From the NCBI GenBank assembly GCA_039986595.1, contig JBDWQJ010000002.1, positions 62,001 to 126,000 of the forward strand: a stretch of 64,000 nt of DNA. The letters are read 5' to 3'. The stretch is from Lentilitoribacter sp039986595. Its GTDB lineage: Bacteria > Pseudomonadota > Alphaproteobacteria > Rhizobiales > Rhizobiaceae. The notes under the pieces are model-generated. The model searched no databases. It saw nothing but the letters and a program-made list of their open reading frames with translations, and was not told the DNA's origin. Position 1 is the stretch's first letter; each line of letters opens with the position of its first letter. Positions 45,281 through 54,023 of this stretch are shown one piece after another. The position numbers and the translations under genes are program-made.

Positions 45281-48246
45281 TTATTCAACTGATCCTTCAA
45301 AGCTGCCAATTTTGCAAATGGTGAATCTGGATCAAGCGGCTTGTCTTTGCGCGGTGGGCGATTGCTTCCACCTGCATTTTTACCCTTATTGTTATGACGC
45401 GGTTTACCGCCATCTTTATAAGAGCCCTTGCCGCCTTTATTGCCGCGATTTCTGTTTCCAGAATTATTAGCACCACCTTTACCCTGACTTGGGCGGGCAC
45501 GACTGCGATCATTACGACCCATTGGACGCCATAATAGAACTGGTTTTGGCGCTTCTTCTGCGTCTTCAGATGCATCTGTATTTTCTTCAACAGCAGCATC
45601 AGAACTTTCAACATCAGATTTTGCGCCTTCTGACGCGGCTTCACTCGCCTCATCAGTTTTTGCAATTTGCTTTGATGTGACAACTTCAACAACAGGCCCA
45701 GCATCCCCACCTTCTGCATCAGCAGAAAGGCCCTCAAGCTGAGCTTTTGCAACCTCGGCAGAAACAGATTCTGCGCGATAACCAAGACCTTTTAGAATTT
45801 CTTCAATGTCTTCAGCCGTTGCACCTAAAATTGATAGCATCGCAGGTGTTGAGATAAAGGACTTTCCATCATAACCAGCTTCCGGACGCGGAGCATCTCC
45901 TGGGTTCCAACTCAATGCAGGACGAATAAGATCAGCCAACCGCTCAAGAATATCGATACGAACAGCACGTTTCCCCAAGAAACGGAAACCTGCAAGACGA
46001 TAAAACTCACGCTCAAAACTTTGCTCTGTTGGCAATGATGTGCGACCAGCAGCCAATGCTGGAATAATCTCGCCATAACCTGGCTTATCAAAGCCATCAT
46101 TGTTGATCGCCCAGAGCAATGTGACGAGTTCAGCCGGTGCAGGCTTAAGTAGAGCTGGCATAAAAATGTGATAAGCGCCGAAGCGAATACCGTAACGGCG
46201 CAAAACGCCACGCGCTGTTTGGTCAATGCTTTTTACTGTTTCATGCACGTCACGACGGAATAAAACACCCAAGCTCTCAACAAGCTGGAACGCAAGACCG
46301 CGGCCTAAACCATCAATATCTTCTGCCCGTGATAATTCATCAAGCGGCTTTAAGATCGTAGTGATGTGATGATTTACAAAACGCTCAATGCGCCCTGCAA
46401 CCAATTCACGAACGTTTTCCGCAACCTGATCATCAGCTAACAACAAAACATTTGGACGCAAAACATTATCGCCAGATGTGAGTTTACCAACAGGCTCACC
46501 CATCCAACGGATCGTTCCGTCATTTCCAATAGCGAAATCGTTATTGCCTGATGCATGCAATCGCGCAGCGCGCGCTTCAAACTCAATAGCAAGAGCTTTT
46601 TGCGCAGCACCTGTCACTGCTTTGGCATCCAAACCTTCAGCGGAGCTATCCGGTACAAATCTAAATCCTGTTAGTTGTCCAACAAGATGACCTTCGACGA
46701 ACATGTCGCCATTTACACTAATTTCTGCTTCTAGCATCGTCTTCTCTCTTAAACGCCTCATCAGCACAGATGTCCTGCGGTCTACGAAGCGTTTCGTCAA
46801 CCTTTCATGGAGCGCATCTGATAAATTGTTCTCTATTTCTCGTGTTTTTTCCTGCCAATGGTTAAAATTTCTAAGCCATCCCGGATGATTTGCAACATAA
46901 GTCCATGTTCTTATCTGTGCGATTCGCGCCGAAAGGGTATCAATTTCTCCATCAGTTTTGTCTAATAATTTAATCTGTCTTGCGATATAATCTTCATTTA
47001 AGGCACCTTTTTGAACAAGGTCTTTGAAAAGTATTGCAATCAACTCAGCATGTTGTGCAGGCGCAATCCGCCTATAATCTGGTAATGCGCATATATCCCA
47101 TAAAAGTTCAACATTTTCCGCCCGGCCCGTCAGCGAAATAATTTCATCGTCTTTAGACAAAAACTCCAACGCTCTTTGATCTACCGCAGGAACAGCTTTG
47201 GTCAGCCCATCAACCTTTGGGACTTTTTCTAAGCTATGTTTGAGCGCTTGTAACGATGAGAAATCAAATTCTTTCGAACGCCATTGCAATATTTTAACAG
47301 GTTCAAAAACATGCGCTTCCAACCTTTCTATCGTCTCATCACTGAAAGGGGCTGCATGTCCGGTAACACCAAAGGTTCCATCTTGCGTGTGCCGTCCGGC
47401 GCGACCGGCGATTTGCCCCATTTCGGCGATATTAAGCGGGCGATATTGAAAGCCGTCAAACTTATGATCTTGCGCAAAGGCAACATGCTCAACATCTAAA
47501 TTAAGCCCCATTCCGATAGCATCAGTTGCAACAAGATAATCAACATCCCCATTTTGATAGAGCTCAACCTGCGCATTTCGTGTCCGCGGTGACAACGCAC
47601 CCAATACAACCGCAGCACCACCTTTTTGGCGACGAATAAACTCAGCAACTGCGTAAACTTCTTCCGCAGAGAAAGCGACGACAGCTGAACGACGTTTCAA
47701 GCGAGAGATCTTCTTTGATCCTGCATATTCAAGCTTTGATAAACGCGGGCGCTCCATGATGTGAATACCCGGCAAAAGCTTTGACAGCACATTGCGCATA
47801 ATATCAGATCCAAGAAACAGTGTTTCCTGTGTTCCTCTTAAATGCAAAAGCCGGTCTGTGAAGACATGGCCACGTTCCAAATCTGATGCGAGTTGAACCT
47901 CATCAATAGCCACGAATTCTGCACTTGTCTGACGTGGCATCGCTTCAACCGTGCAAACTGTGTAGCGCGCATTTTTTGGGCTGATTTTTTCTTCACCTGT
48001 GACAAGCGCAACAGCGCCCTCACCCACGCGTAACACAAGACGTTGATAAACCTCACGCGCCAAAAGCCTTAACGGCAATCCAATAACACCGGATTTATGC
48101 GCAACCATTCGCTCCAACGCATAATGGGTTTTCCCAGTATTTGTAGGCCCCAATACAGCAGTTACCCCACGTCCTGACAGGATAAGCGGGGAACTCGCAT
48201 TAAGGGCCGCATTGGCTGCTGAAATGTCGGAATGTCTATTCATCAT
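45277..48246 (-). CDS. SUV3-like ATP-dependent RNA helicase
   Basis: The 989-residue protein has Walker A in LGPTNTGKTHYALERM (about 33-48), DEVQ in FVAIDEVQLASDLERG, and motif VI QIAGRAGRHTQDGTFG, all close to mitochondrial SUV3 helicase. A middle helical domain follows, and the last 150 residues are acidic then Lys/Arg/Gly-rich and low complexity, fit for RNA binding. SUV3 unwinds RNA for the mitochondrial degradosome; an RNA-turnover role is likely here too. It precedes the S4-domain gene with a 4-base overlap. Confidence 0.9.
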   Translation of the reverse strand: MMNRHSDISAANAALNASSPLILSGRGVTAVLGPTNTGKTHYALERMVAHKSGVIGLPLRLLAREVYQRLVLRVGEGAVALVTGEEKISPKNARYTVCTVEAMPRQTSAEFVAIDEVQLASDLERGHVFTDRLLHLRGTQETLFLGSDIMRNVLSKLLPGIHIMERPRLSKLEYAGSKKISRLKRRSAVVAFSAEEVYAVAEFIRRQKGGAAVVLGALSPRTRNAQVELYQNGDVDYLVATDAIGMGLNLDVEHVAFAQDHKFDGFQYRPLNIAEMGQIAGRAGRHTQDGTFGVTGHAAPFSDETIERLEAHVFEPVKILQWRSKEFDFSSLQALKHSLEKVPKVDGLTKAVPAVDQRALEFLSKDDEIISLTGRAENVELLWDICALPDYRRIAPAQHAELIAILFKDLVQKGALNEDYIARQIKLLDKTDGEIDTLSARIAQIRTWTYVANHPGWLRNFNHWQEKTREIENNLSDALHERLTKRFVDRRTSVLMRRLREKTMLEAEISVNGDMFVEGHLVGQLTGFRFVPDSSAEGLDAKAVTGAAQKALAIEFEARAARLHASGNNDFAIGNDGTIRWMGEPVGKLTSGDNVLRPNVLLLADDQVAENVRELVAGRIERFVNHHITTILKPLDELSRAEDIDGLGRGLAFQLVESLGVLFRRDVHETVKSIDQTARGVLRRYGIRFGAYHIFMPALLKPAPAELVTLLWAINNDGFDKPGYGEIIPALAAGRTSLPTEQSFEREFYRLAGFRFLGKRAVRIDILERLADLIRPALSWNPGDAPRPEAGYDGKSFISTPAMLSILGATAEDIEEILKGLGYRAESVSAEVAKAQLEGLSADAEGGDAGPVVEVVTSKQIAKTDEASEAASEGAKSDVESSDAAVEENTDASEDAEEAPKPVLLWRPMGRNDRSRARPSQGKGGANNSGNRNRGNKGGKGSYKDGGKPRHNNKGKNAGGSNRPPRKDKPLDPDSPFAKLAALKDQLNK

Positions 48247-48368
48247 CGAAACTCTAAAATCGGATTACATTGCTAGCATAACGGTTATCACCTTCATACC
48301 CAAAATCGCTATGTCAAACCTCTCCTCTTAATCGATGTTAACGATTGGCCCCGTTAACCTTTGGAACA

Positions 48369-48428
48369 GGGGTGGAACGAATCAGAGACGAATCACTGAC
48401 ATTGGAATTTTCCCGTTTCGTTCACCCC
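48369..48428. repeat. ~60 bp hairpin repeat with twin GANTC sites, copy 1
   Basis: The ends GGGGTGGAACGAA and TTTCGTTCACCCC pair with one bulged G. Inside lie two GAATC sites (48379-48383 and 48390-48394) exactly 11 bases apart and a small inner stem TCAG/CTGA. The central part is nearly identical to copy 2. Confidence 0.85.
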
Positions 48429-48646
48429 CATATTTAGTTCAATACAGACTTATTGTGACAAAATGGAGCTTATTGGCCGTTAACCTTTTATCATTTGAGA
48501 CTGCAAAGATTAATTTACACATGAACGACATCTAAACTGCCTGTCAGATGACAGGGCCACGACACCTTAACCAAATGTTTACGAAAGCAAACAAATCATT
48601 AAAATTTTAATCAAATTTGATTTAAATACATTAAGAATTAGACCAA

Positions 48647-48706
48647 AGGCGGAACGAATCAGAGACGAATCGCTGACATTGAAAGTTTCCCGTTTCGTTC
48701 ACCGCT
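48647..48706. repeat. ~60 bp hairpin repeat with twin GANTC sites, copy 2
   Basis: The core GGAACGAATCAGAGACGAAT repeats copy 1 277 bases downstream, with GAATC at 48656-48660 and 48667-48671. The outer stem reads GCGG...CCGC where copy 1 has GGGG...CCCC: both sides changed together, so pairing is kept. This is a sign that the structure matters. Confidence 0.85.
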
Positions 48707-48808
48707 AGATGTTGTAAAAACAGCCATATCACGCACTAAATTGATCGAAAATCAAATCATCCCACTTTGCCAATGAGCGGCTTTCATTAACCAGTCTTAA
48801 TAAGGCAT

Positions 48809-48838
48809 TAAAAAAGGCGCCTCATAGAGACGCCTTTC
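48809..48838 (-). terminator. Intrinsic terminator after phaB
   Basis: On the minus strand a stem AAAGGCG...CGCCTTT with an inner CTC/GAG and a 3-base loop is followed by a T-run. It ends the phaA-phaB transcripts. Confidence 0.85.
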
Positions 48839-48860
48839 AAAGCAAAAACTTAATAAAGTC

Positions 48861-49586
48861 TTACGTAAAGTATTGCCCACCATTGGCAGAAATTGTTGAG
48901 CCAGTGATAAAGCCAGCATCATCAGATGCTAAGAAAACAACACAACGAGCGATCTCTTCAGGCTCACCCAAACGACCAACTGGGATCAGTGGCAAGATGT
49001 GCTTGTTGAGAACATCTTCATCAATCGCTTTGACCATTTCCGTACCAATGTAACCTGGGCAAATAGCATTGACGGTAATGCCAGCACGTGCACCTTCTTG
49101 CGCAAGAGCACGTGTCAAACCAATGTCACCAGCTTTAGCGGCAGAATAGTTTGCCTGACCAGCTTGGCCTTTCTGGCCGTTGATTGAAGAAATATTGATC
49201 ACGCGACCAAATTTACGATTGCGCATACCAGTCCAAATTGGGTGGGTCATGTTAAACACACCATTTAGGTTGGTATTGATCACTTCGTTCCATTTTTCAG
49301 GTGTCAATTTATGGAACATGCCATCACGAGTAATACCAGCATTGTTAACAAGAACTGAGATCTCGCCGAGATCTGCTTCAACTTTCGCAATACCATCAGC
49401 ACATGCCTGGTAGTCAGCAACTGACCATTTATAAGCTTTGATGCCTGTTTCAGCAGTAAATGCTGCTGCGGCTTCATCATTGCCTGCATAGTTTGCTGCA
49501 ACTGTGTAACCGGCCGCTTTCAAAGCAATTGAAATCGCTGCGCCGATGCCGCGTGTTCCACCTGTGACTAATGCTATTTTACTCAT
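48861..49586 (-). CDS. phaB: Acetoacetyl-CoA reductase
   Basis: The 241-residue short-chain dehydrogenase has the NADP motif TGGTRGIGAAIS (8-19), NNAGITRDGMFHKLT near 85, and the catalytic Ser and Tyr-x-x-x-Lys in INISSINGQKGQAGQANYSAAKAG. The Q-K-G-Q-x-G-Q-A-N-Y segment is the PhaB/PhbB signature. It reduces acetoacetyl-CoA to (R)-3-hydroxybutyryl-CoA, the monomer for polyhydroxybutyrate. It follows phaA after 110 bases that contain a strong nested hairpin. No PHA synthase gene is in the window. Confidence 0.95.
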   Translation of the reverse strand: MSKIALVTGGTRGIGAAISIALKAAGYTVAANYAGNDEAAAAFTAETGIKAYKWSVADYQACADGIAKVEADLGEISVLVNNAGITRDGMFHKLTPEKWNEVINTNLNGVFNMTHPIWTGMRNRKFGRVINISSINGQKGQAGQANYSAAKAGDIGLTRALAQEGARAGITVNAICPGYIGTEMVKAIDEDVLNKHILPLIPVGRLGEPEEIARCVVFLASDDAGFITGSTISANGGQYFT

Positions 49587-49610
49587 GTTTAAATCGTCCC
49601 TTTTGTTTGT

Positions 49611-49658
49611 ACCTGCTAGAATCCCCCTAGCAATTTAACTAGGCCTTATCTAGCAGGT
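49611..49658 (-). promoter_or_regulatory. Nested hairpin between phaA and phaB
   Basis: ACCTGCTAGA (49611-49620) and TCTAGCAGGT (49649-49658) are perfect 10-base arms; inside them CCTAG and CTAGG form a second 5-base stem. There is no clear T-run, so it may be an mRNA processing or stability element that sets the phaA:phaB ratio. Confidence 0.5.
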
Positions 49659-49696
49659 TCCTCCAACTTATACCCGTGCGATTATGTAATGGCTGC

Positions 49697-50875
49697 CTAA
49701 CGCTCTACGCAAAGCGCAACACCCATGCCACCACCAATACATAGTGTTGCAAGACCTTTATGCACGTCACGACGTTCCATTTCATGAAGCAGTGTTGTCA
49801 ATACGCGCGCACCAGATGCACCGATTGGGTGACCAATAGCAATTGCACCACCATTGACGTTTACGATCTCTGGATCCCAACCCATGTCAACGTTCACTGC
49901 ACAGGCTTGCGCAGCAAAGGCTTCATTGGCTTCAACCAGATCAAGATCGCCAACAGACCAACCAGCGCGTTCCAGCGCTTTGCGCGAAGCTGGGATTGGA
50001 CCTGTACCCATGATTTGCGGATCAACACCTGCAGTTGCCCAAGATGCAATACGCGCCATTGGCTTGATGCCACGCTTATTGGCTTCTTCCTCAGACATTA
50101 AGATCGCCGCAGCAGCACCATCATTTAGACCAGAAGCGTTGGCAGCCGTGACTGTACCTTCTTTATCAAATGCAGGACGCAGCTTTGCAACACCATCAAT
50201 CGTTACACCATGTTTGATGTATTCGTCTTCTTCAACAATTGTGTCGCCCTTACGGCCTTTAATTGTGAAAGGAACAATTTCGTCTTTAAACTTGCCAGCT
50301 TTTTGCGCAGCTTCCGCTTTGTTTTGCGAATTCACTGCAAATTCATCTTGCACCAAACGAGACAACTGCCACTGTTTTGCAACATTTTCAGCTGTTGTAC
50401 CCATGTGGTAGCCATAAAAAGCTTCGGTCAAACCATCTTTGATCATGGTATCAACCATTTTCAAATCGCCCATTTTTGTGCCCGCACGAAGATGCGCACA
50501 ATGCGTTGATAATGACATAGACTCTTGACCGCCCGCTGCGATGATATCTGCATCACCTGACATAATCTGCTGCATCCCAATTGCCATTGCACGAAGACCA
50601 GAACCACACACTTGGTTAAGTCCCCAAGCTGTTGCTTCTTTTGGAACACCCGCAGCCATTGCCGCTTGGCGTGCTGGGTTTTGACCCATGCCCGCGGTTA
50701 GAACCTGCCCAAGAATAACTTCATCAATAACACCTGCTTCAAGGCCAGCTTTTTCCAAAGCACCGGTGATTGCAGCGGCACCCAATTCATGTGCTGGCGT
50801 TTTAGCAAATGAGCCATTAAATGAACCAACAGCTGTTCTAGCTATGCTGGCGATTACGATTGAGGAGTTACCCAT
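49697..50875 (-). CDS. phaA: Acetyl-CoA C-acetyltransferase (beta-ketothiolase)
   Basis: The 392-residue thiolase has the acyl-acceptor cysteine in LNQVCGSGLRAMAIG (about residue 89), the second-site GGAIAIGHPIGASGARVL with its His, and the C-terminal LATLCIGGGMGVALCVER with the second catalytic Cys. It condenses two acetyl-CoA to acetoacetyl-CoA for PHB synthesis and also works in reverse. It precedes phaB on the same strand and is divergent from phaR. Confidence 0.96.
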   Translation of the reverse strand: MGNSSIVIASIARTAVGSFNGSFAKTPAHELGAAAITGALEKAGLEAGVIDEVILGQVLTAGMGQNPARQAAMAAGVPKEATAWGLNQVCGSGLRAMAIGMQQIMSGDADIIAAGGQESMSLSTHCAHLRAGTKMGDLKMVDTMIKDGLTEAFYGYHMGTTAENVAKQWQLSRLVQDEFAVNSQNKAEAAQKAGKFKDEIVPFTIKGRKGDTIVEEDEYIKHGVTIDGVAKLRPAFDKEGTVTAANASGLNDGAAAAILMSEEEANKRGIKPMARIASWATAGVDPQIMGTGPIPASRKALERAGWSVGDLDLVEANEAFAAQACAVNVDMGWDPEIVNVNGGAIAIGHPIGASGARVLTTLLHEMERRDVHKGLATLCIGGGMGVALCVER

Positions 50876-51014
50876 AAATATTTCCCTTATAAATCAGACT
50901 GATTATCCCTGAACGCAAATTGCGCTCGCGCTCCCATCAAACATAAAAAGTGTTCGCACACCGATCCTAAGTTCATATAAGCGAATACTAACACTGTCCG
51001 TCAAGCAATGTTTA

Positions 51015-51029
51015 TGCTGCAGCGCAGCA
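51015..51029. promoter_or_regulatory. Candidate PhaR operator
   Basis: TGCTGC-AGC-GCAGCA is a perfect inverted repeat that contains CTGC-N3-GCAG, the TGC-rich target reported for PhaR of Paracoccus as I recall it. It lies about 108 bases upstream of phaR and 140 upstream of phaA, so it could mediate autorepression and control of both. The rest of the 261-base gap holds other TGC-containing stretches but no gene. Confidence 0.55.
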
Positions 51030-51136
51030 ATTACTTACACAAATTAACTGCGTTGCACAATAGACTTGGCAGGAACGATATTTTTGCAGTAGGGTCCTAA
51101 TAAGAGTATTTCGTAATTTGCATTTAGGAGGGTCAG

Positions 51137-51721
51137 ATGAGCGGGAATGGGTCTGTGGTTATCAAGAAGTACGCGAACAGGCGTTTATATAATACAGGCA
51201 CAAGTGCTTATGTGACATTGGAAGATTTAGCAGAGATGGTTCGCAAGGGTGAAGACTTCACCGTCAACGATGCAAAATCAGGCGATGACATCACCCACTC
51301 TGTTTTAACGCAGATCATTTTTGAGCAAGAAGCAAAAACCGGAAACACATTATTACCGGTGTCATTCTTAAGACAATTGATTTCGTTCTACGGCGATCAA
51401 ATGCAAATGGTCGTGCCAAGTTACCTTGAGCACTCCATGTCAGCACTCACAGATCAGCAAGAAAAATTCAAAGATCAAATGTCAAAATCAATGGATGCAA
51501 ATCCGATGATGGCCAATATGAAAGCGCCAATACAAATGATCGAAGAACAGGTTAAGCGTAACACCGAGATGTTCCAACAGGCCATGTCGATGTTTTCACC
51601 CTTCGGTCTTCCAACCGGCGCTCAAGAAGAGCAAGAGGCAGAAAAGCCTGAAGCCAATGACATTGATGAGTTAAAAGCGCAGTTGAAAGACCTGCAAGGT
51701 AAGCTGGATAAATTTAGCTAA
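51137..51721 (+). CDS. phaR: Polyhydroxyalkanoate synthesis repressor PhaR
   Basis: The 194-residue protein begins MSGNGSVVIKKYANRRLYNTGTS, the conserved DNA-binding domain of PhaR (residues about 7-68). The PHB accumulation domain follows (QIIFEQEAKTGNTLLPVSFLRQLISFYGDQMQ). The C-terminus is Met/Gln-rich and then a Glu-rich helix. PhaR binds both DNA and the PHB granule: nascent polymer titrates it off promoters of phasin and its own gene. A GGAGGG site lies upstream. It is divergent from phaA-phaB. Confidence 0.95.
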   Translation: MSGNGSVVIKKYANRRLYNTGTSAYVTLEDLAEMVRKGEDFTVNDAKSGDDITHSVLTQIIFEQEAKTGNTLLPVSFLRQLISFYGDQMQMVVPSYLEHSMSALTDQQEKFKDQMSKSMDANPMMANMKAPIQMIEEQVKRNTEMFQQAMSMFSPFGLPTGAQEEQEAEKPEANDIDELKAQLKDLQGKLDKFS

Positions 51722-51765
51722 TTGCACGCAACCAATTGATATGCGTTTGTGAAACAATAAATATG

Positions 51766-51807
51766 ATCGCCATGATGTTCATGAAACCACATCATGGCGA
51801 TTTTTTT
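51766..51807 (+). terminator. Intrinsic terminator after phaR
   Basis: ATCGCCATGATG and CATCATGGCGAT form a perfect 12-base stem around a 12-base loop, followed by seven T residues. It overlaps the last codon of the converging GGT-family gene. Confidence 0.93.
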
Positions 51808-53389
51808 AATAACCGATAGCTAAGCCATCTTTGCGCGGATCAGAACCGCCACAATAATAACCGCGATCATCCCGCTGAATAATCTGTCCACCACCAATGG
51901 GCGTATTTGATTGGCGAATTTCATGACCGCGCGCTTCAAGCCCACCAATAACCGCACGAGAAATCCCACTTTCTGCTTCAAGCACACCATCGGGCGCCCA
52001 GAACATGCGCGGATGATCAAGCGCTGCTTGCGGATCAAAGCCATGATCAACAAGATTGGAAAACACATGCGCTTGCCCCATTGGTTGATAGGCGCCGCCC
52101 ATAACCCCAAATGAGAATGCAGGATTGCCGTTCTTTAATGCAAAGCCAGGAATAATTGTGTGCAACGGACGCTTAGATGGACCAATCGCATTTGGATGCC
52201 CAGCAATTGTGTTAAAACACGCGCCGCGACTTTGTAGAACAATACCCGAATTCGGCGTCACAATCCACGAACCAAAATCGGTATAAATGGAATAAATCAG
52301 CGACACCATTTGCCCGTCTTTATCCGCTACGGATAAATAGACCGTGTCGGAACTTGGTAAATCTGGCAGCAGAATTTTCGGGTTACGCTTCAAAGGTTTG
52401 ATTTGATGATAGAGAGTTTTAGCAAATTCCATTGATGTCAGCTCTTCAGCCGACATTGTCATATGCGCGGGGTCCGCAAGCATTGCATCTCGCACAGCAT
52501 AAGCCACACGACCGATTTCAATCTCATGGTGGTAGCGCTCGGGACTATCGTGGCTCATGGAACGCACATCCAACAATTCCATCAAATTCATCATAATGAG
52601 CGCAACCATGCCCTGACCATTTGGTGGGATCTCAAACACTTGATGACCGGAATATTTCGTTGAAATTGGCTCAACCCAATCAGCTGTAACCGCGCCAAGG
52701 TCATCCTCGTTTAAGAAACCACCCTTTGCTTGCACTGTATCGGCAATTTCGGCTGCAATACTGCCTTTATAAAACGCATCAATACCGTCTTTTGCAATGG
52801 ATCGAAAACTATTCGCCAGCGCTGAAAACTGAACTCTATCACCCATTTTGGGGGCATTTCCATCGTGCAGTAAATGCATCGAAGCGCCAACATCTTTACT
52901 CAGTGGCGTTACATTTTTCTGCCAATCATAGGCAACGCGAGGGGATACTAAAAAACCCTCATCAGAAATCTTAATTGCATCTGTGAACAATCGGTCCCAG
53001 GAGAGCGTACCAAATTTCTGATGCATTTCATCAAAAGCTTTAAGAGCACCAGGTACTGTAACAGAATGCGCGGACGCATCCGAAATTTCGCTAAATCCGT
53101 TTTCTTGATACCATTCGACATTTGCACGTGCCGCCGAACGACCAGAGCCATTAATCGCATGCATTCCTTTTGCCGGGTCTGAAATAATTGCAAAGCAATC
53201 ACCTCCAATACCCGTCATCTGCGGCTCGACCGCGCTCAGCACGAAAGATGCGGCAAGCGCGGCATCAACAGCTGATCCACCTTCGCGCAAAACACTAAGT
53301 GCAGTAGATGAGGCAAGCGGATGCGATGTCGCCACCATACCATTATCAGCGAAAACCTGTGAACGACCAGGTTTATCAAACAAGCGCAT
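51806..53389 (-). CDS. Gamma-glutamyltransferase-family Ntn hydrolase, YwrD-like
   Basis: The 527-residue protein matches the GGT fold from GMVATSHPLASSTALSVLREGGSAVDAALAASFVLSAVEP onward. The family self-cleaves before a catalytic Thr; here Thr349 in SDTVYLSVADKDGQMVSLIYS fits, but reads T-V-Y instead of the usual T-T-H, as in the YwrD-like branch. There is no signal peptide, unlike periplasmic GGT, so it should be cytosolic. It may cleave gamma-glutamyl or acyl amides; activity is not proven. It is divergent from the GlcG-like gene. Confidence 0.85.
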   Translation of the reverse strand: MRLFDKPGRSQVFADNGMVATSHPLASSTALSVLREGGSAVDAALAASFVLSAVEPQMTGIGGDCFAIISDPAKGMHAINGSGRSAARANVEWYQENGFSEISDASAHSVTVPGALKAFDEMHQKFGTLSWDRLFTDAIKISDEGFLVSPRVAYDWQKNVTPLSKDVGASMHLLHDGNAPKMGDRVQFSALANSFRSIAKDGIDAFYKGSIAAEIADTVQAKGGFLNEDDLGAVTADWVEPISTKYSGHQVFEIPPNGQGMVALIMMNLMELLDVRSMSHDSPERYHHEIEIGRVAYAVRDAMLADPAHMTMSAEELTSMEFAKTLYHQIKPLKRNPKILLPDLPSSDTVYLSVADKDGQMVSLIYSIYTDFGSWIVTPNSGIVLQSRGACFNTIAGHPNAIGPSKRPLHTIIPGFALKNGNPAFSFGVMGGAYQPMGQAHVFSNLVDHGFDPQAALDHPRMFWAPDGVLEAESGISRAVIGGLEARGHEIRQSNTPIGGGQIIQRDDRGYYCGGSDPRKDGLAIGY

Positions 53390-53530
53390 ATTATTTCTCC
53401 TTTGGAAATAATGTTAATCAAATACAGACAAATGACTTAAGGTGCGAACGTCTATATACTCGATTTTCAACAATCGCTATCAATTATAGCTGAAATTTCA
53501 TCAATCCCAACCTAATAAAGAGTTACAAAC

Positions 53531-53959
53531 ATGCAAATCAGTCTTTCCAAAGCGAATAAAATGATCACGTCTGCGTTCAAAAAAGGTGCAGAGCTCGGAT
53601 TAAAGCCATTAGCCGTCGTCGTGCTTGATGCAGGTGGTCACGTAAAAGCATTCCAACGTCAGGATGGCGCATCTAACATGCGTTTTGAAGTTGCAAAAGG
53701 TAAAGCCTATGGCGCTGTAGCTGTTGGTGTTGGTTCACGCTGGCTGGATGCGCAAGCAGTAACTCGCCCACATTTCCTTGAAGGTCTATCAGGTGTTTCT
53801 GGTGGTAATATCGTACCTGTTCCAGGAGGGGTATTGATCAAGAACAAAAAAGGCGAAATTCTCGGCGCTGTAGGAATTTCAGGCGATGTATCAGATAATG
53901 ATGAAGCCGCAGCTATTGCTGGTATTGAAGATGCAGGCTTTGAAGCTGACGCAGGTTAA
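53531..53959 (+). CDS. GlcG/HbpS-family heme-degrading/binding protein
   Basis: The 142-residue protein shows the GlcG domain throughout: GLKPLAVVVLDAGGHVKAFQRQDGA (about 23-47), a middle helix KGKAYGAVAVGVGSRWLD, and GGVLIKNKKGEILGAVGISGDVSDNDEAAAIAGIE at the end. Members bind heme or other cofactors; many sit near catabolic genes and their role is unresolved. It is divergent from the GGT-like gene across 141 bases. Confidence 0.88.
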   Translation: MQISLSKANKMITSAFKKGAELGLKPLAVVVLDAGGHVKAFQRQDGASNMRFEVAKGKAYGAVAVGVGSRWLDAQAVTRPHFLEGLSGVSGGNIVPVPGGVLIKNKKGEILGAVGISGDVSDNDEAAAIAGIEDAGFEADAG

Positions 53960-53965
53960 GACATT

Positions 53966-53993
53966 AAAAATGGGCGGTCGTTTCCGCCGCCCA
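53966..53993 (-). terminator. Terminator for the 133-residue membrane protein gene
   Basis: TGGGCGG and CCGCCCA form a 7-base stem around a 9-base loop; on the minus strand it is followed by five T residues. The strand is chosen from the T-run. Confidence 0.75.
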
Positions 53994-54023
53994 TCATTCA
54001 TCAAATTTCAATTTTATATTCCA

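Larger units (their letters stand above)
48247..48860. other. 614-base non-coding region with duplicated hairpin element
   Basis: No protein gene is convincing. From left to right it holds an inverted repeat GTTAACG-N8-CGTTAAC (48337-48358), hairpin copy 1 (48369-48428), a second GTTAACCTTT (about 48479), hairpin copy 2 (48647-48706) and the terminator of the phaB gene (48809-48838). It must also contain the helicase promoter. Confidence 0.6.

Noticed and set aside
45297..45785. A long minus-strand frame within the C-terminal part of the helicase gene
   Set aside because: It is an alternative frame of the low-complexity helicase tail and contains no recognisable domain.
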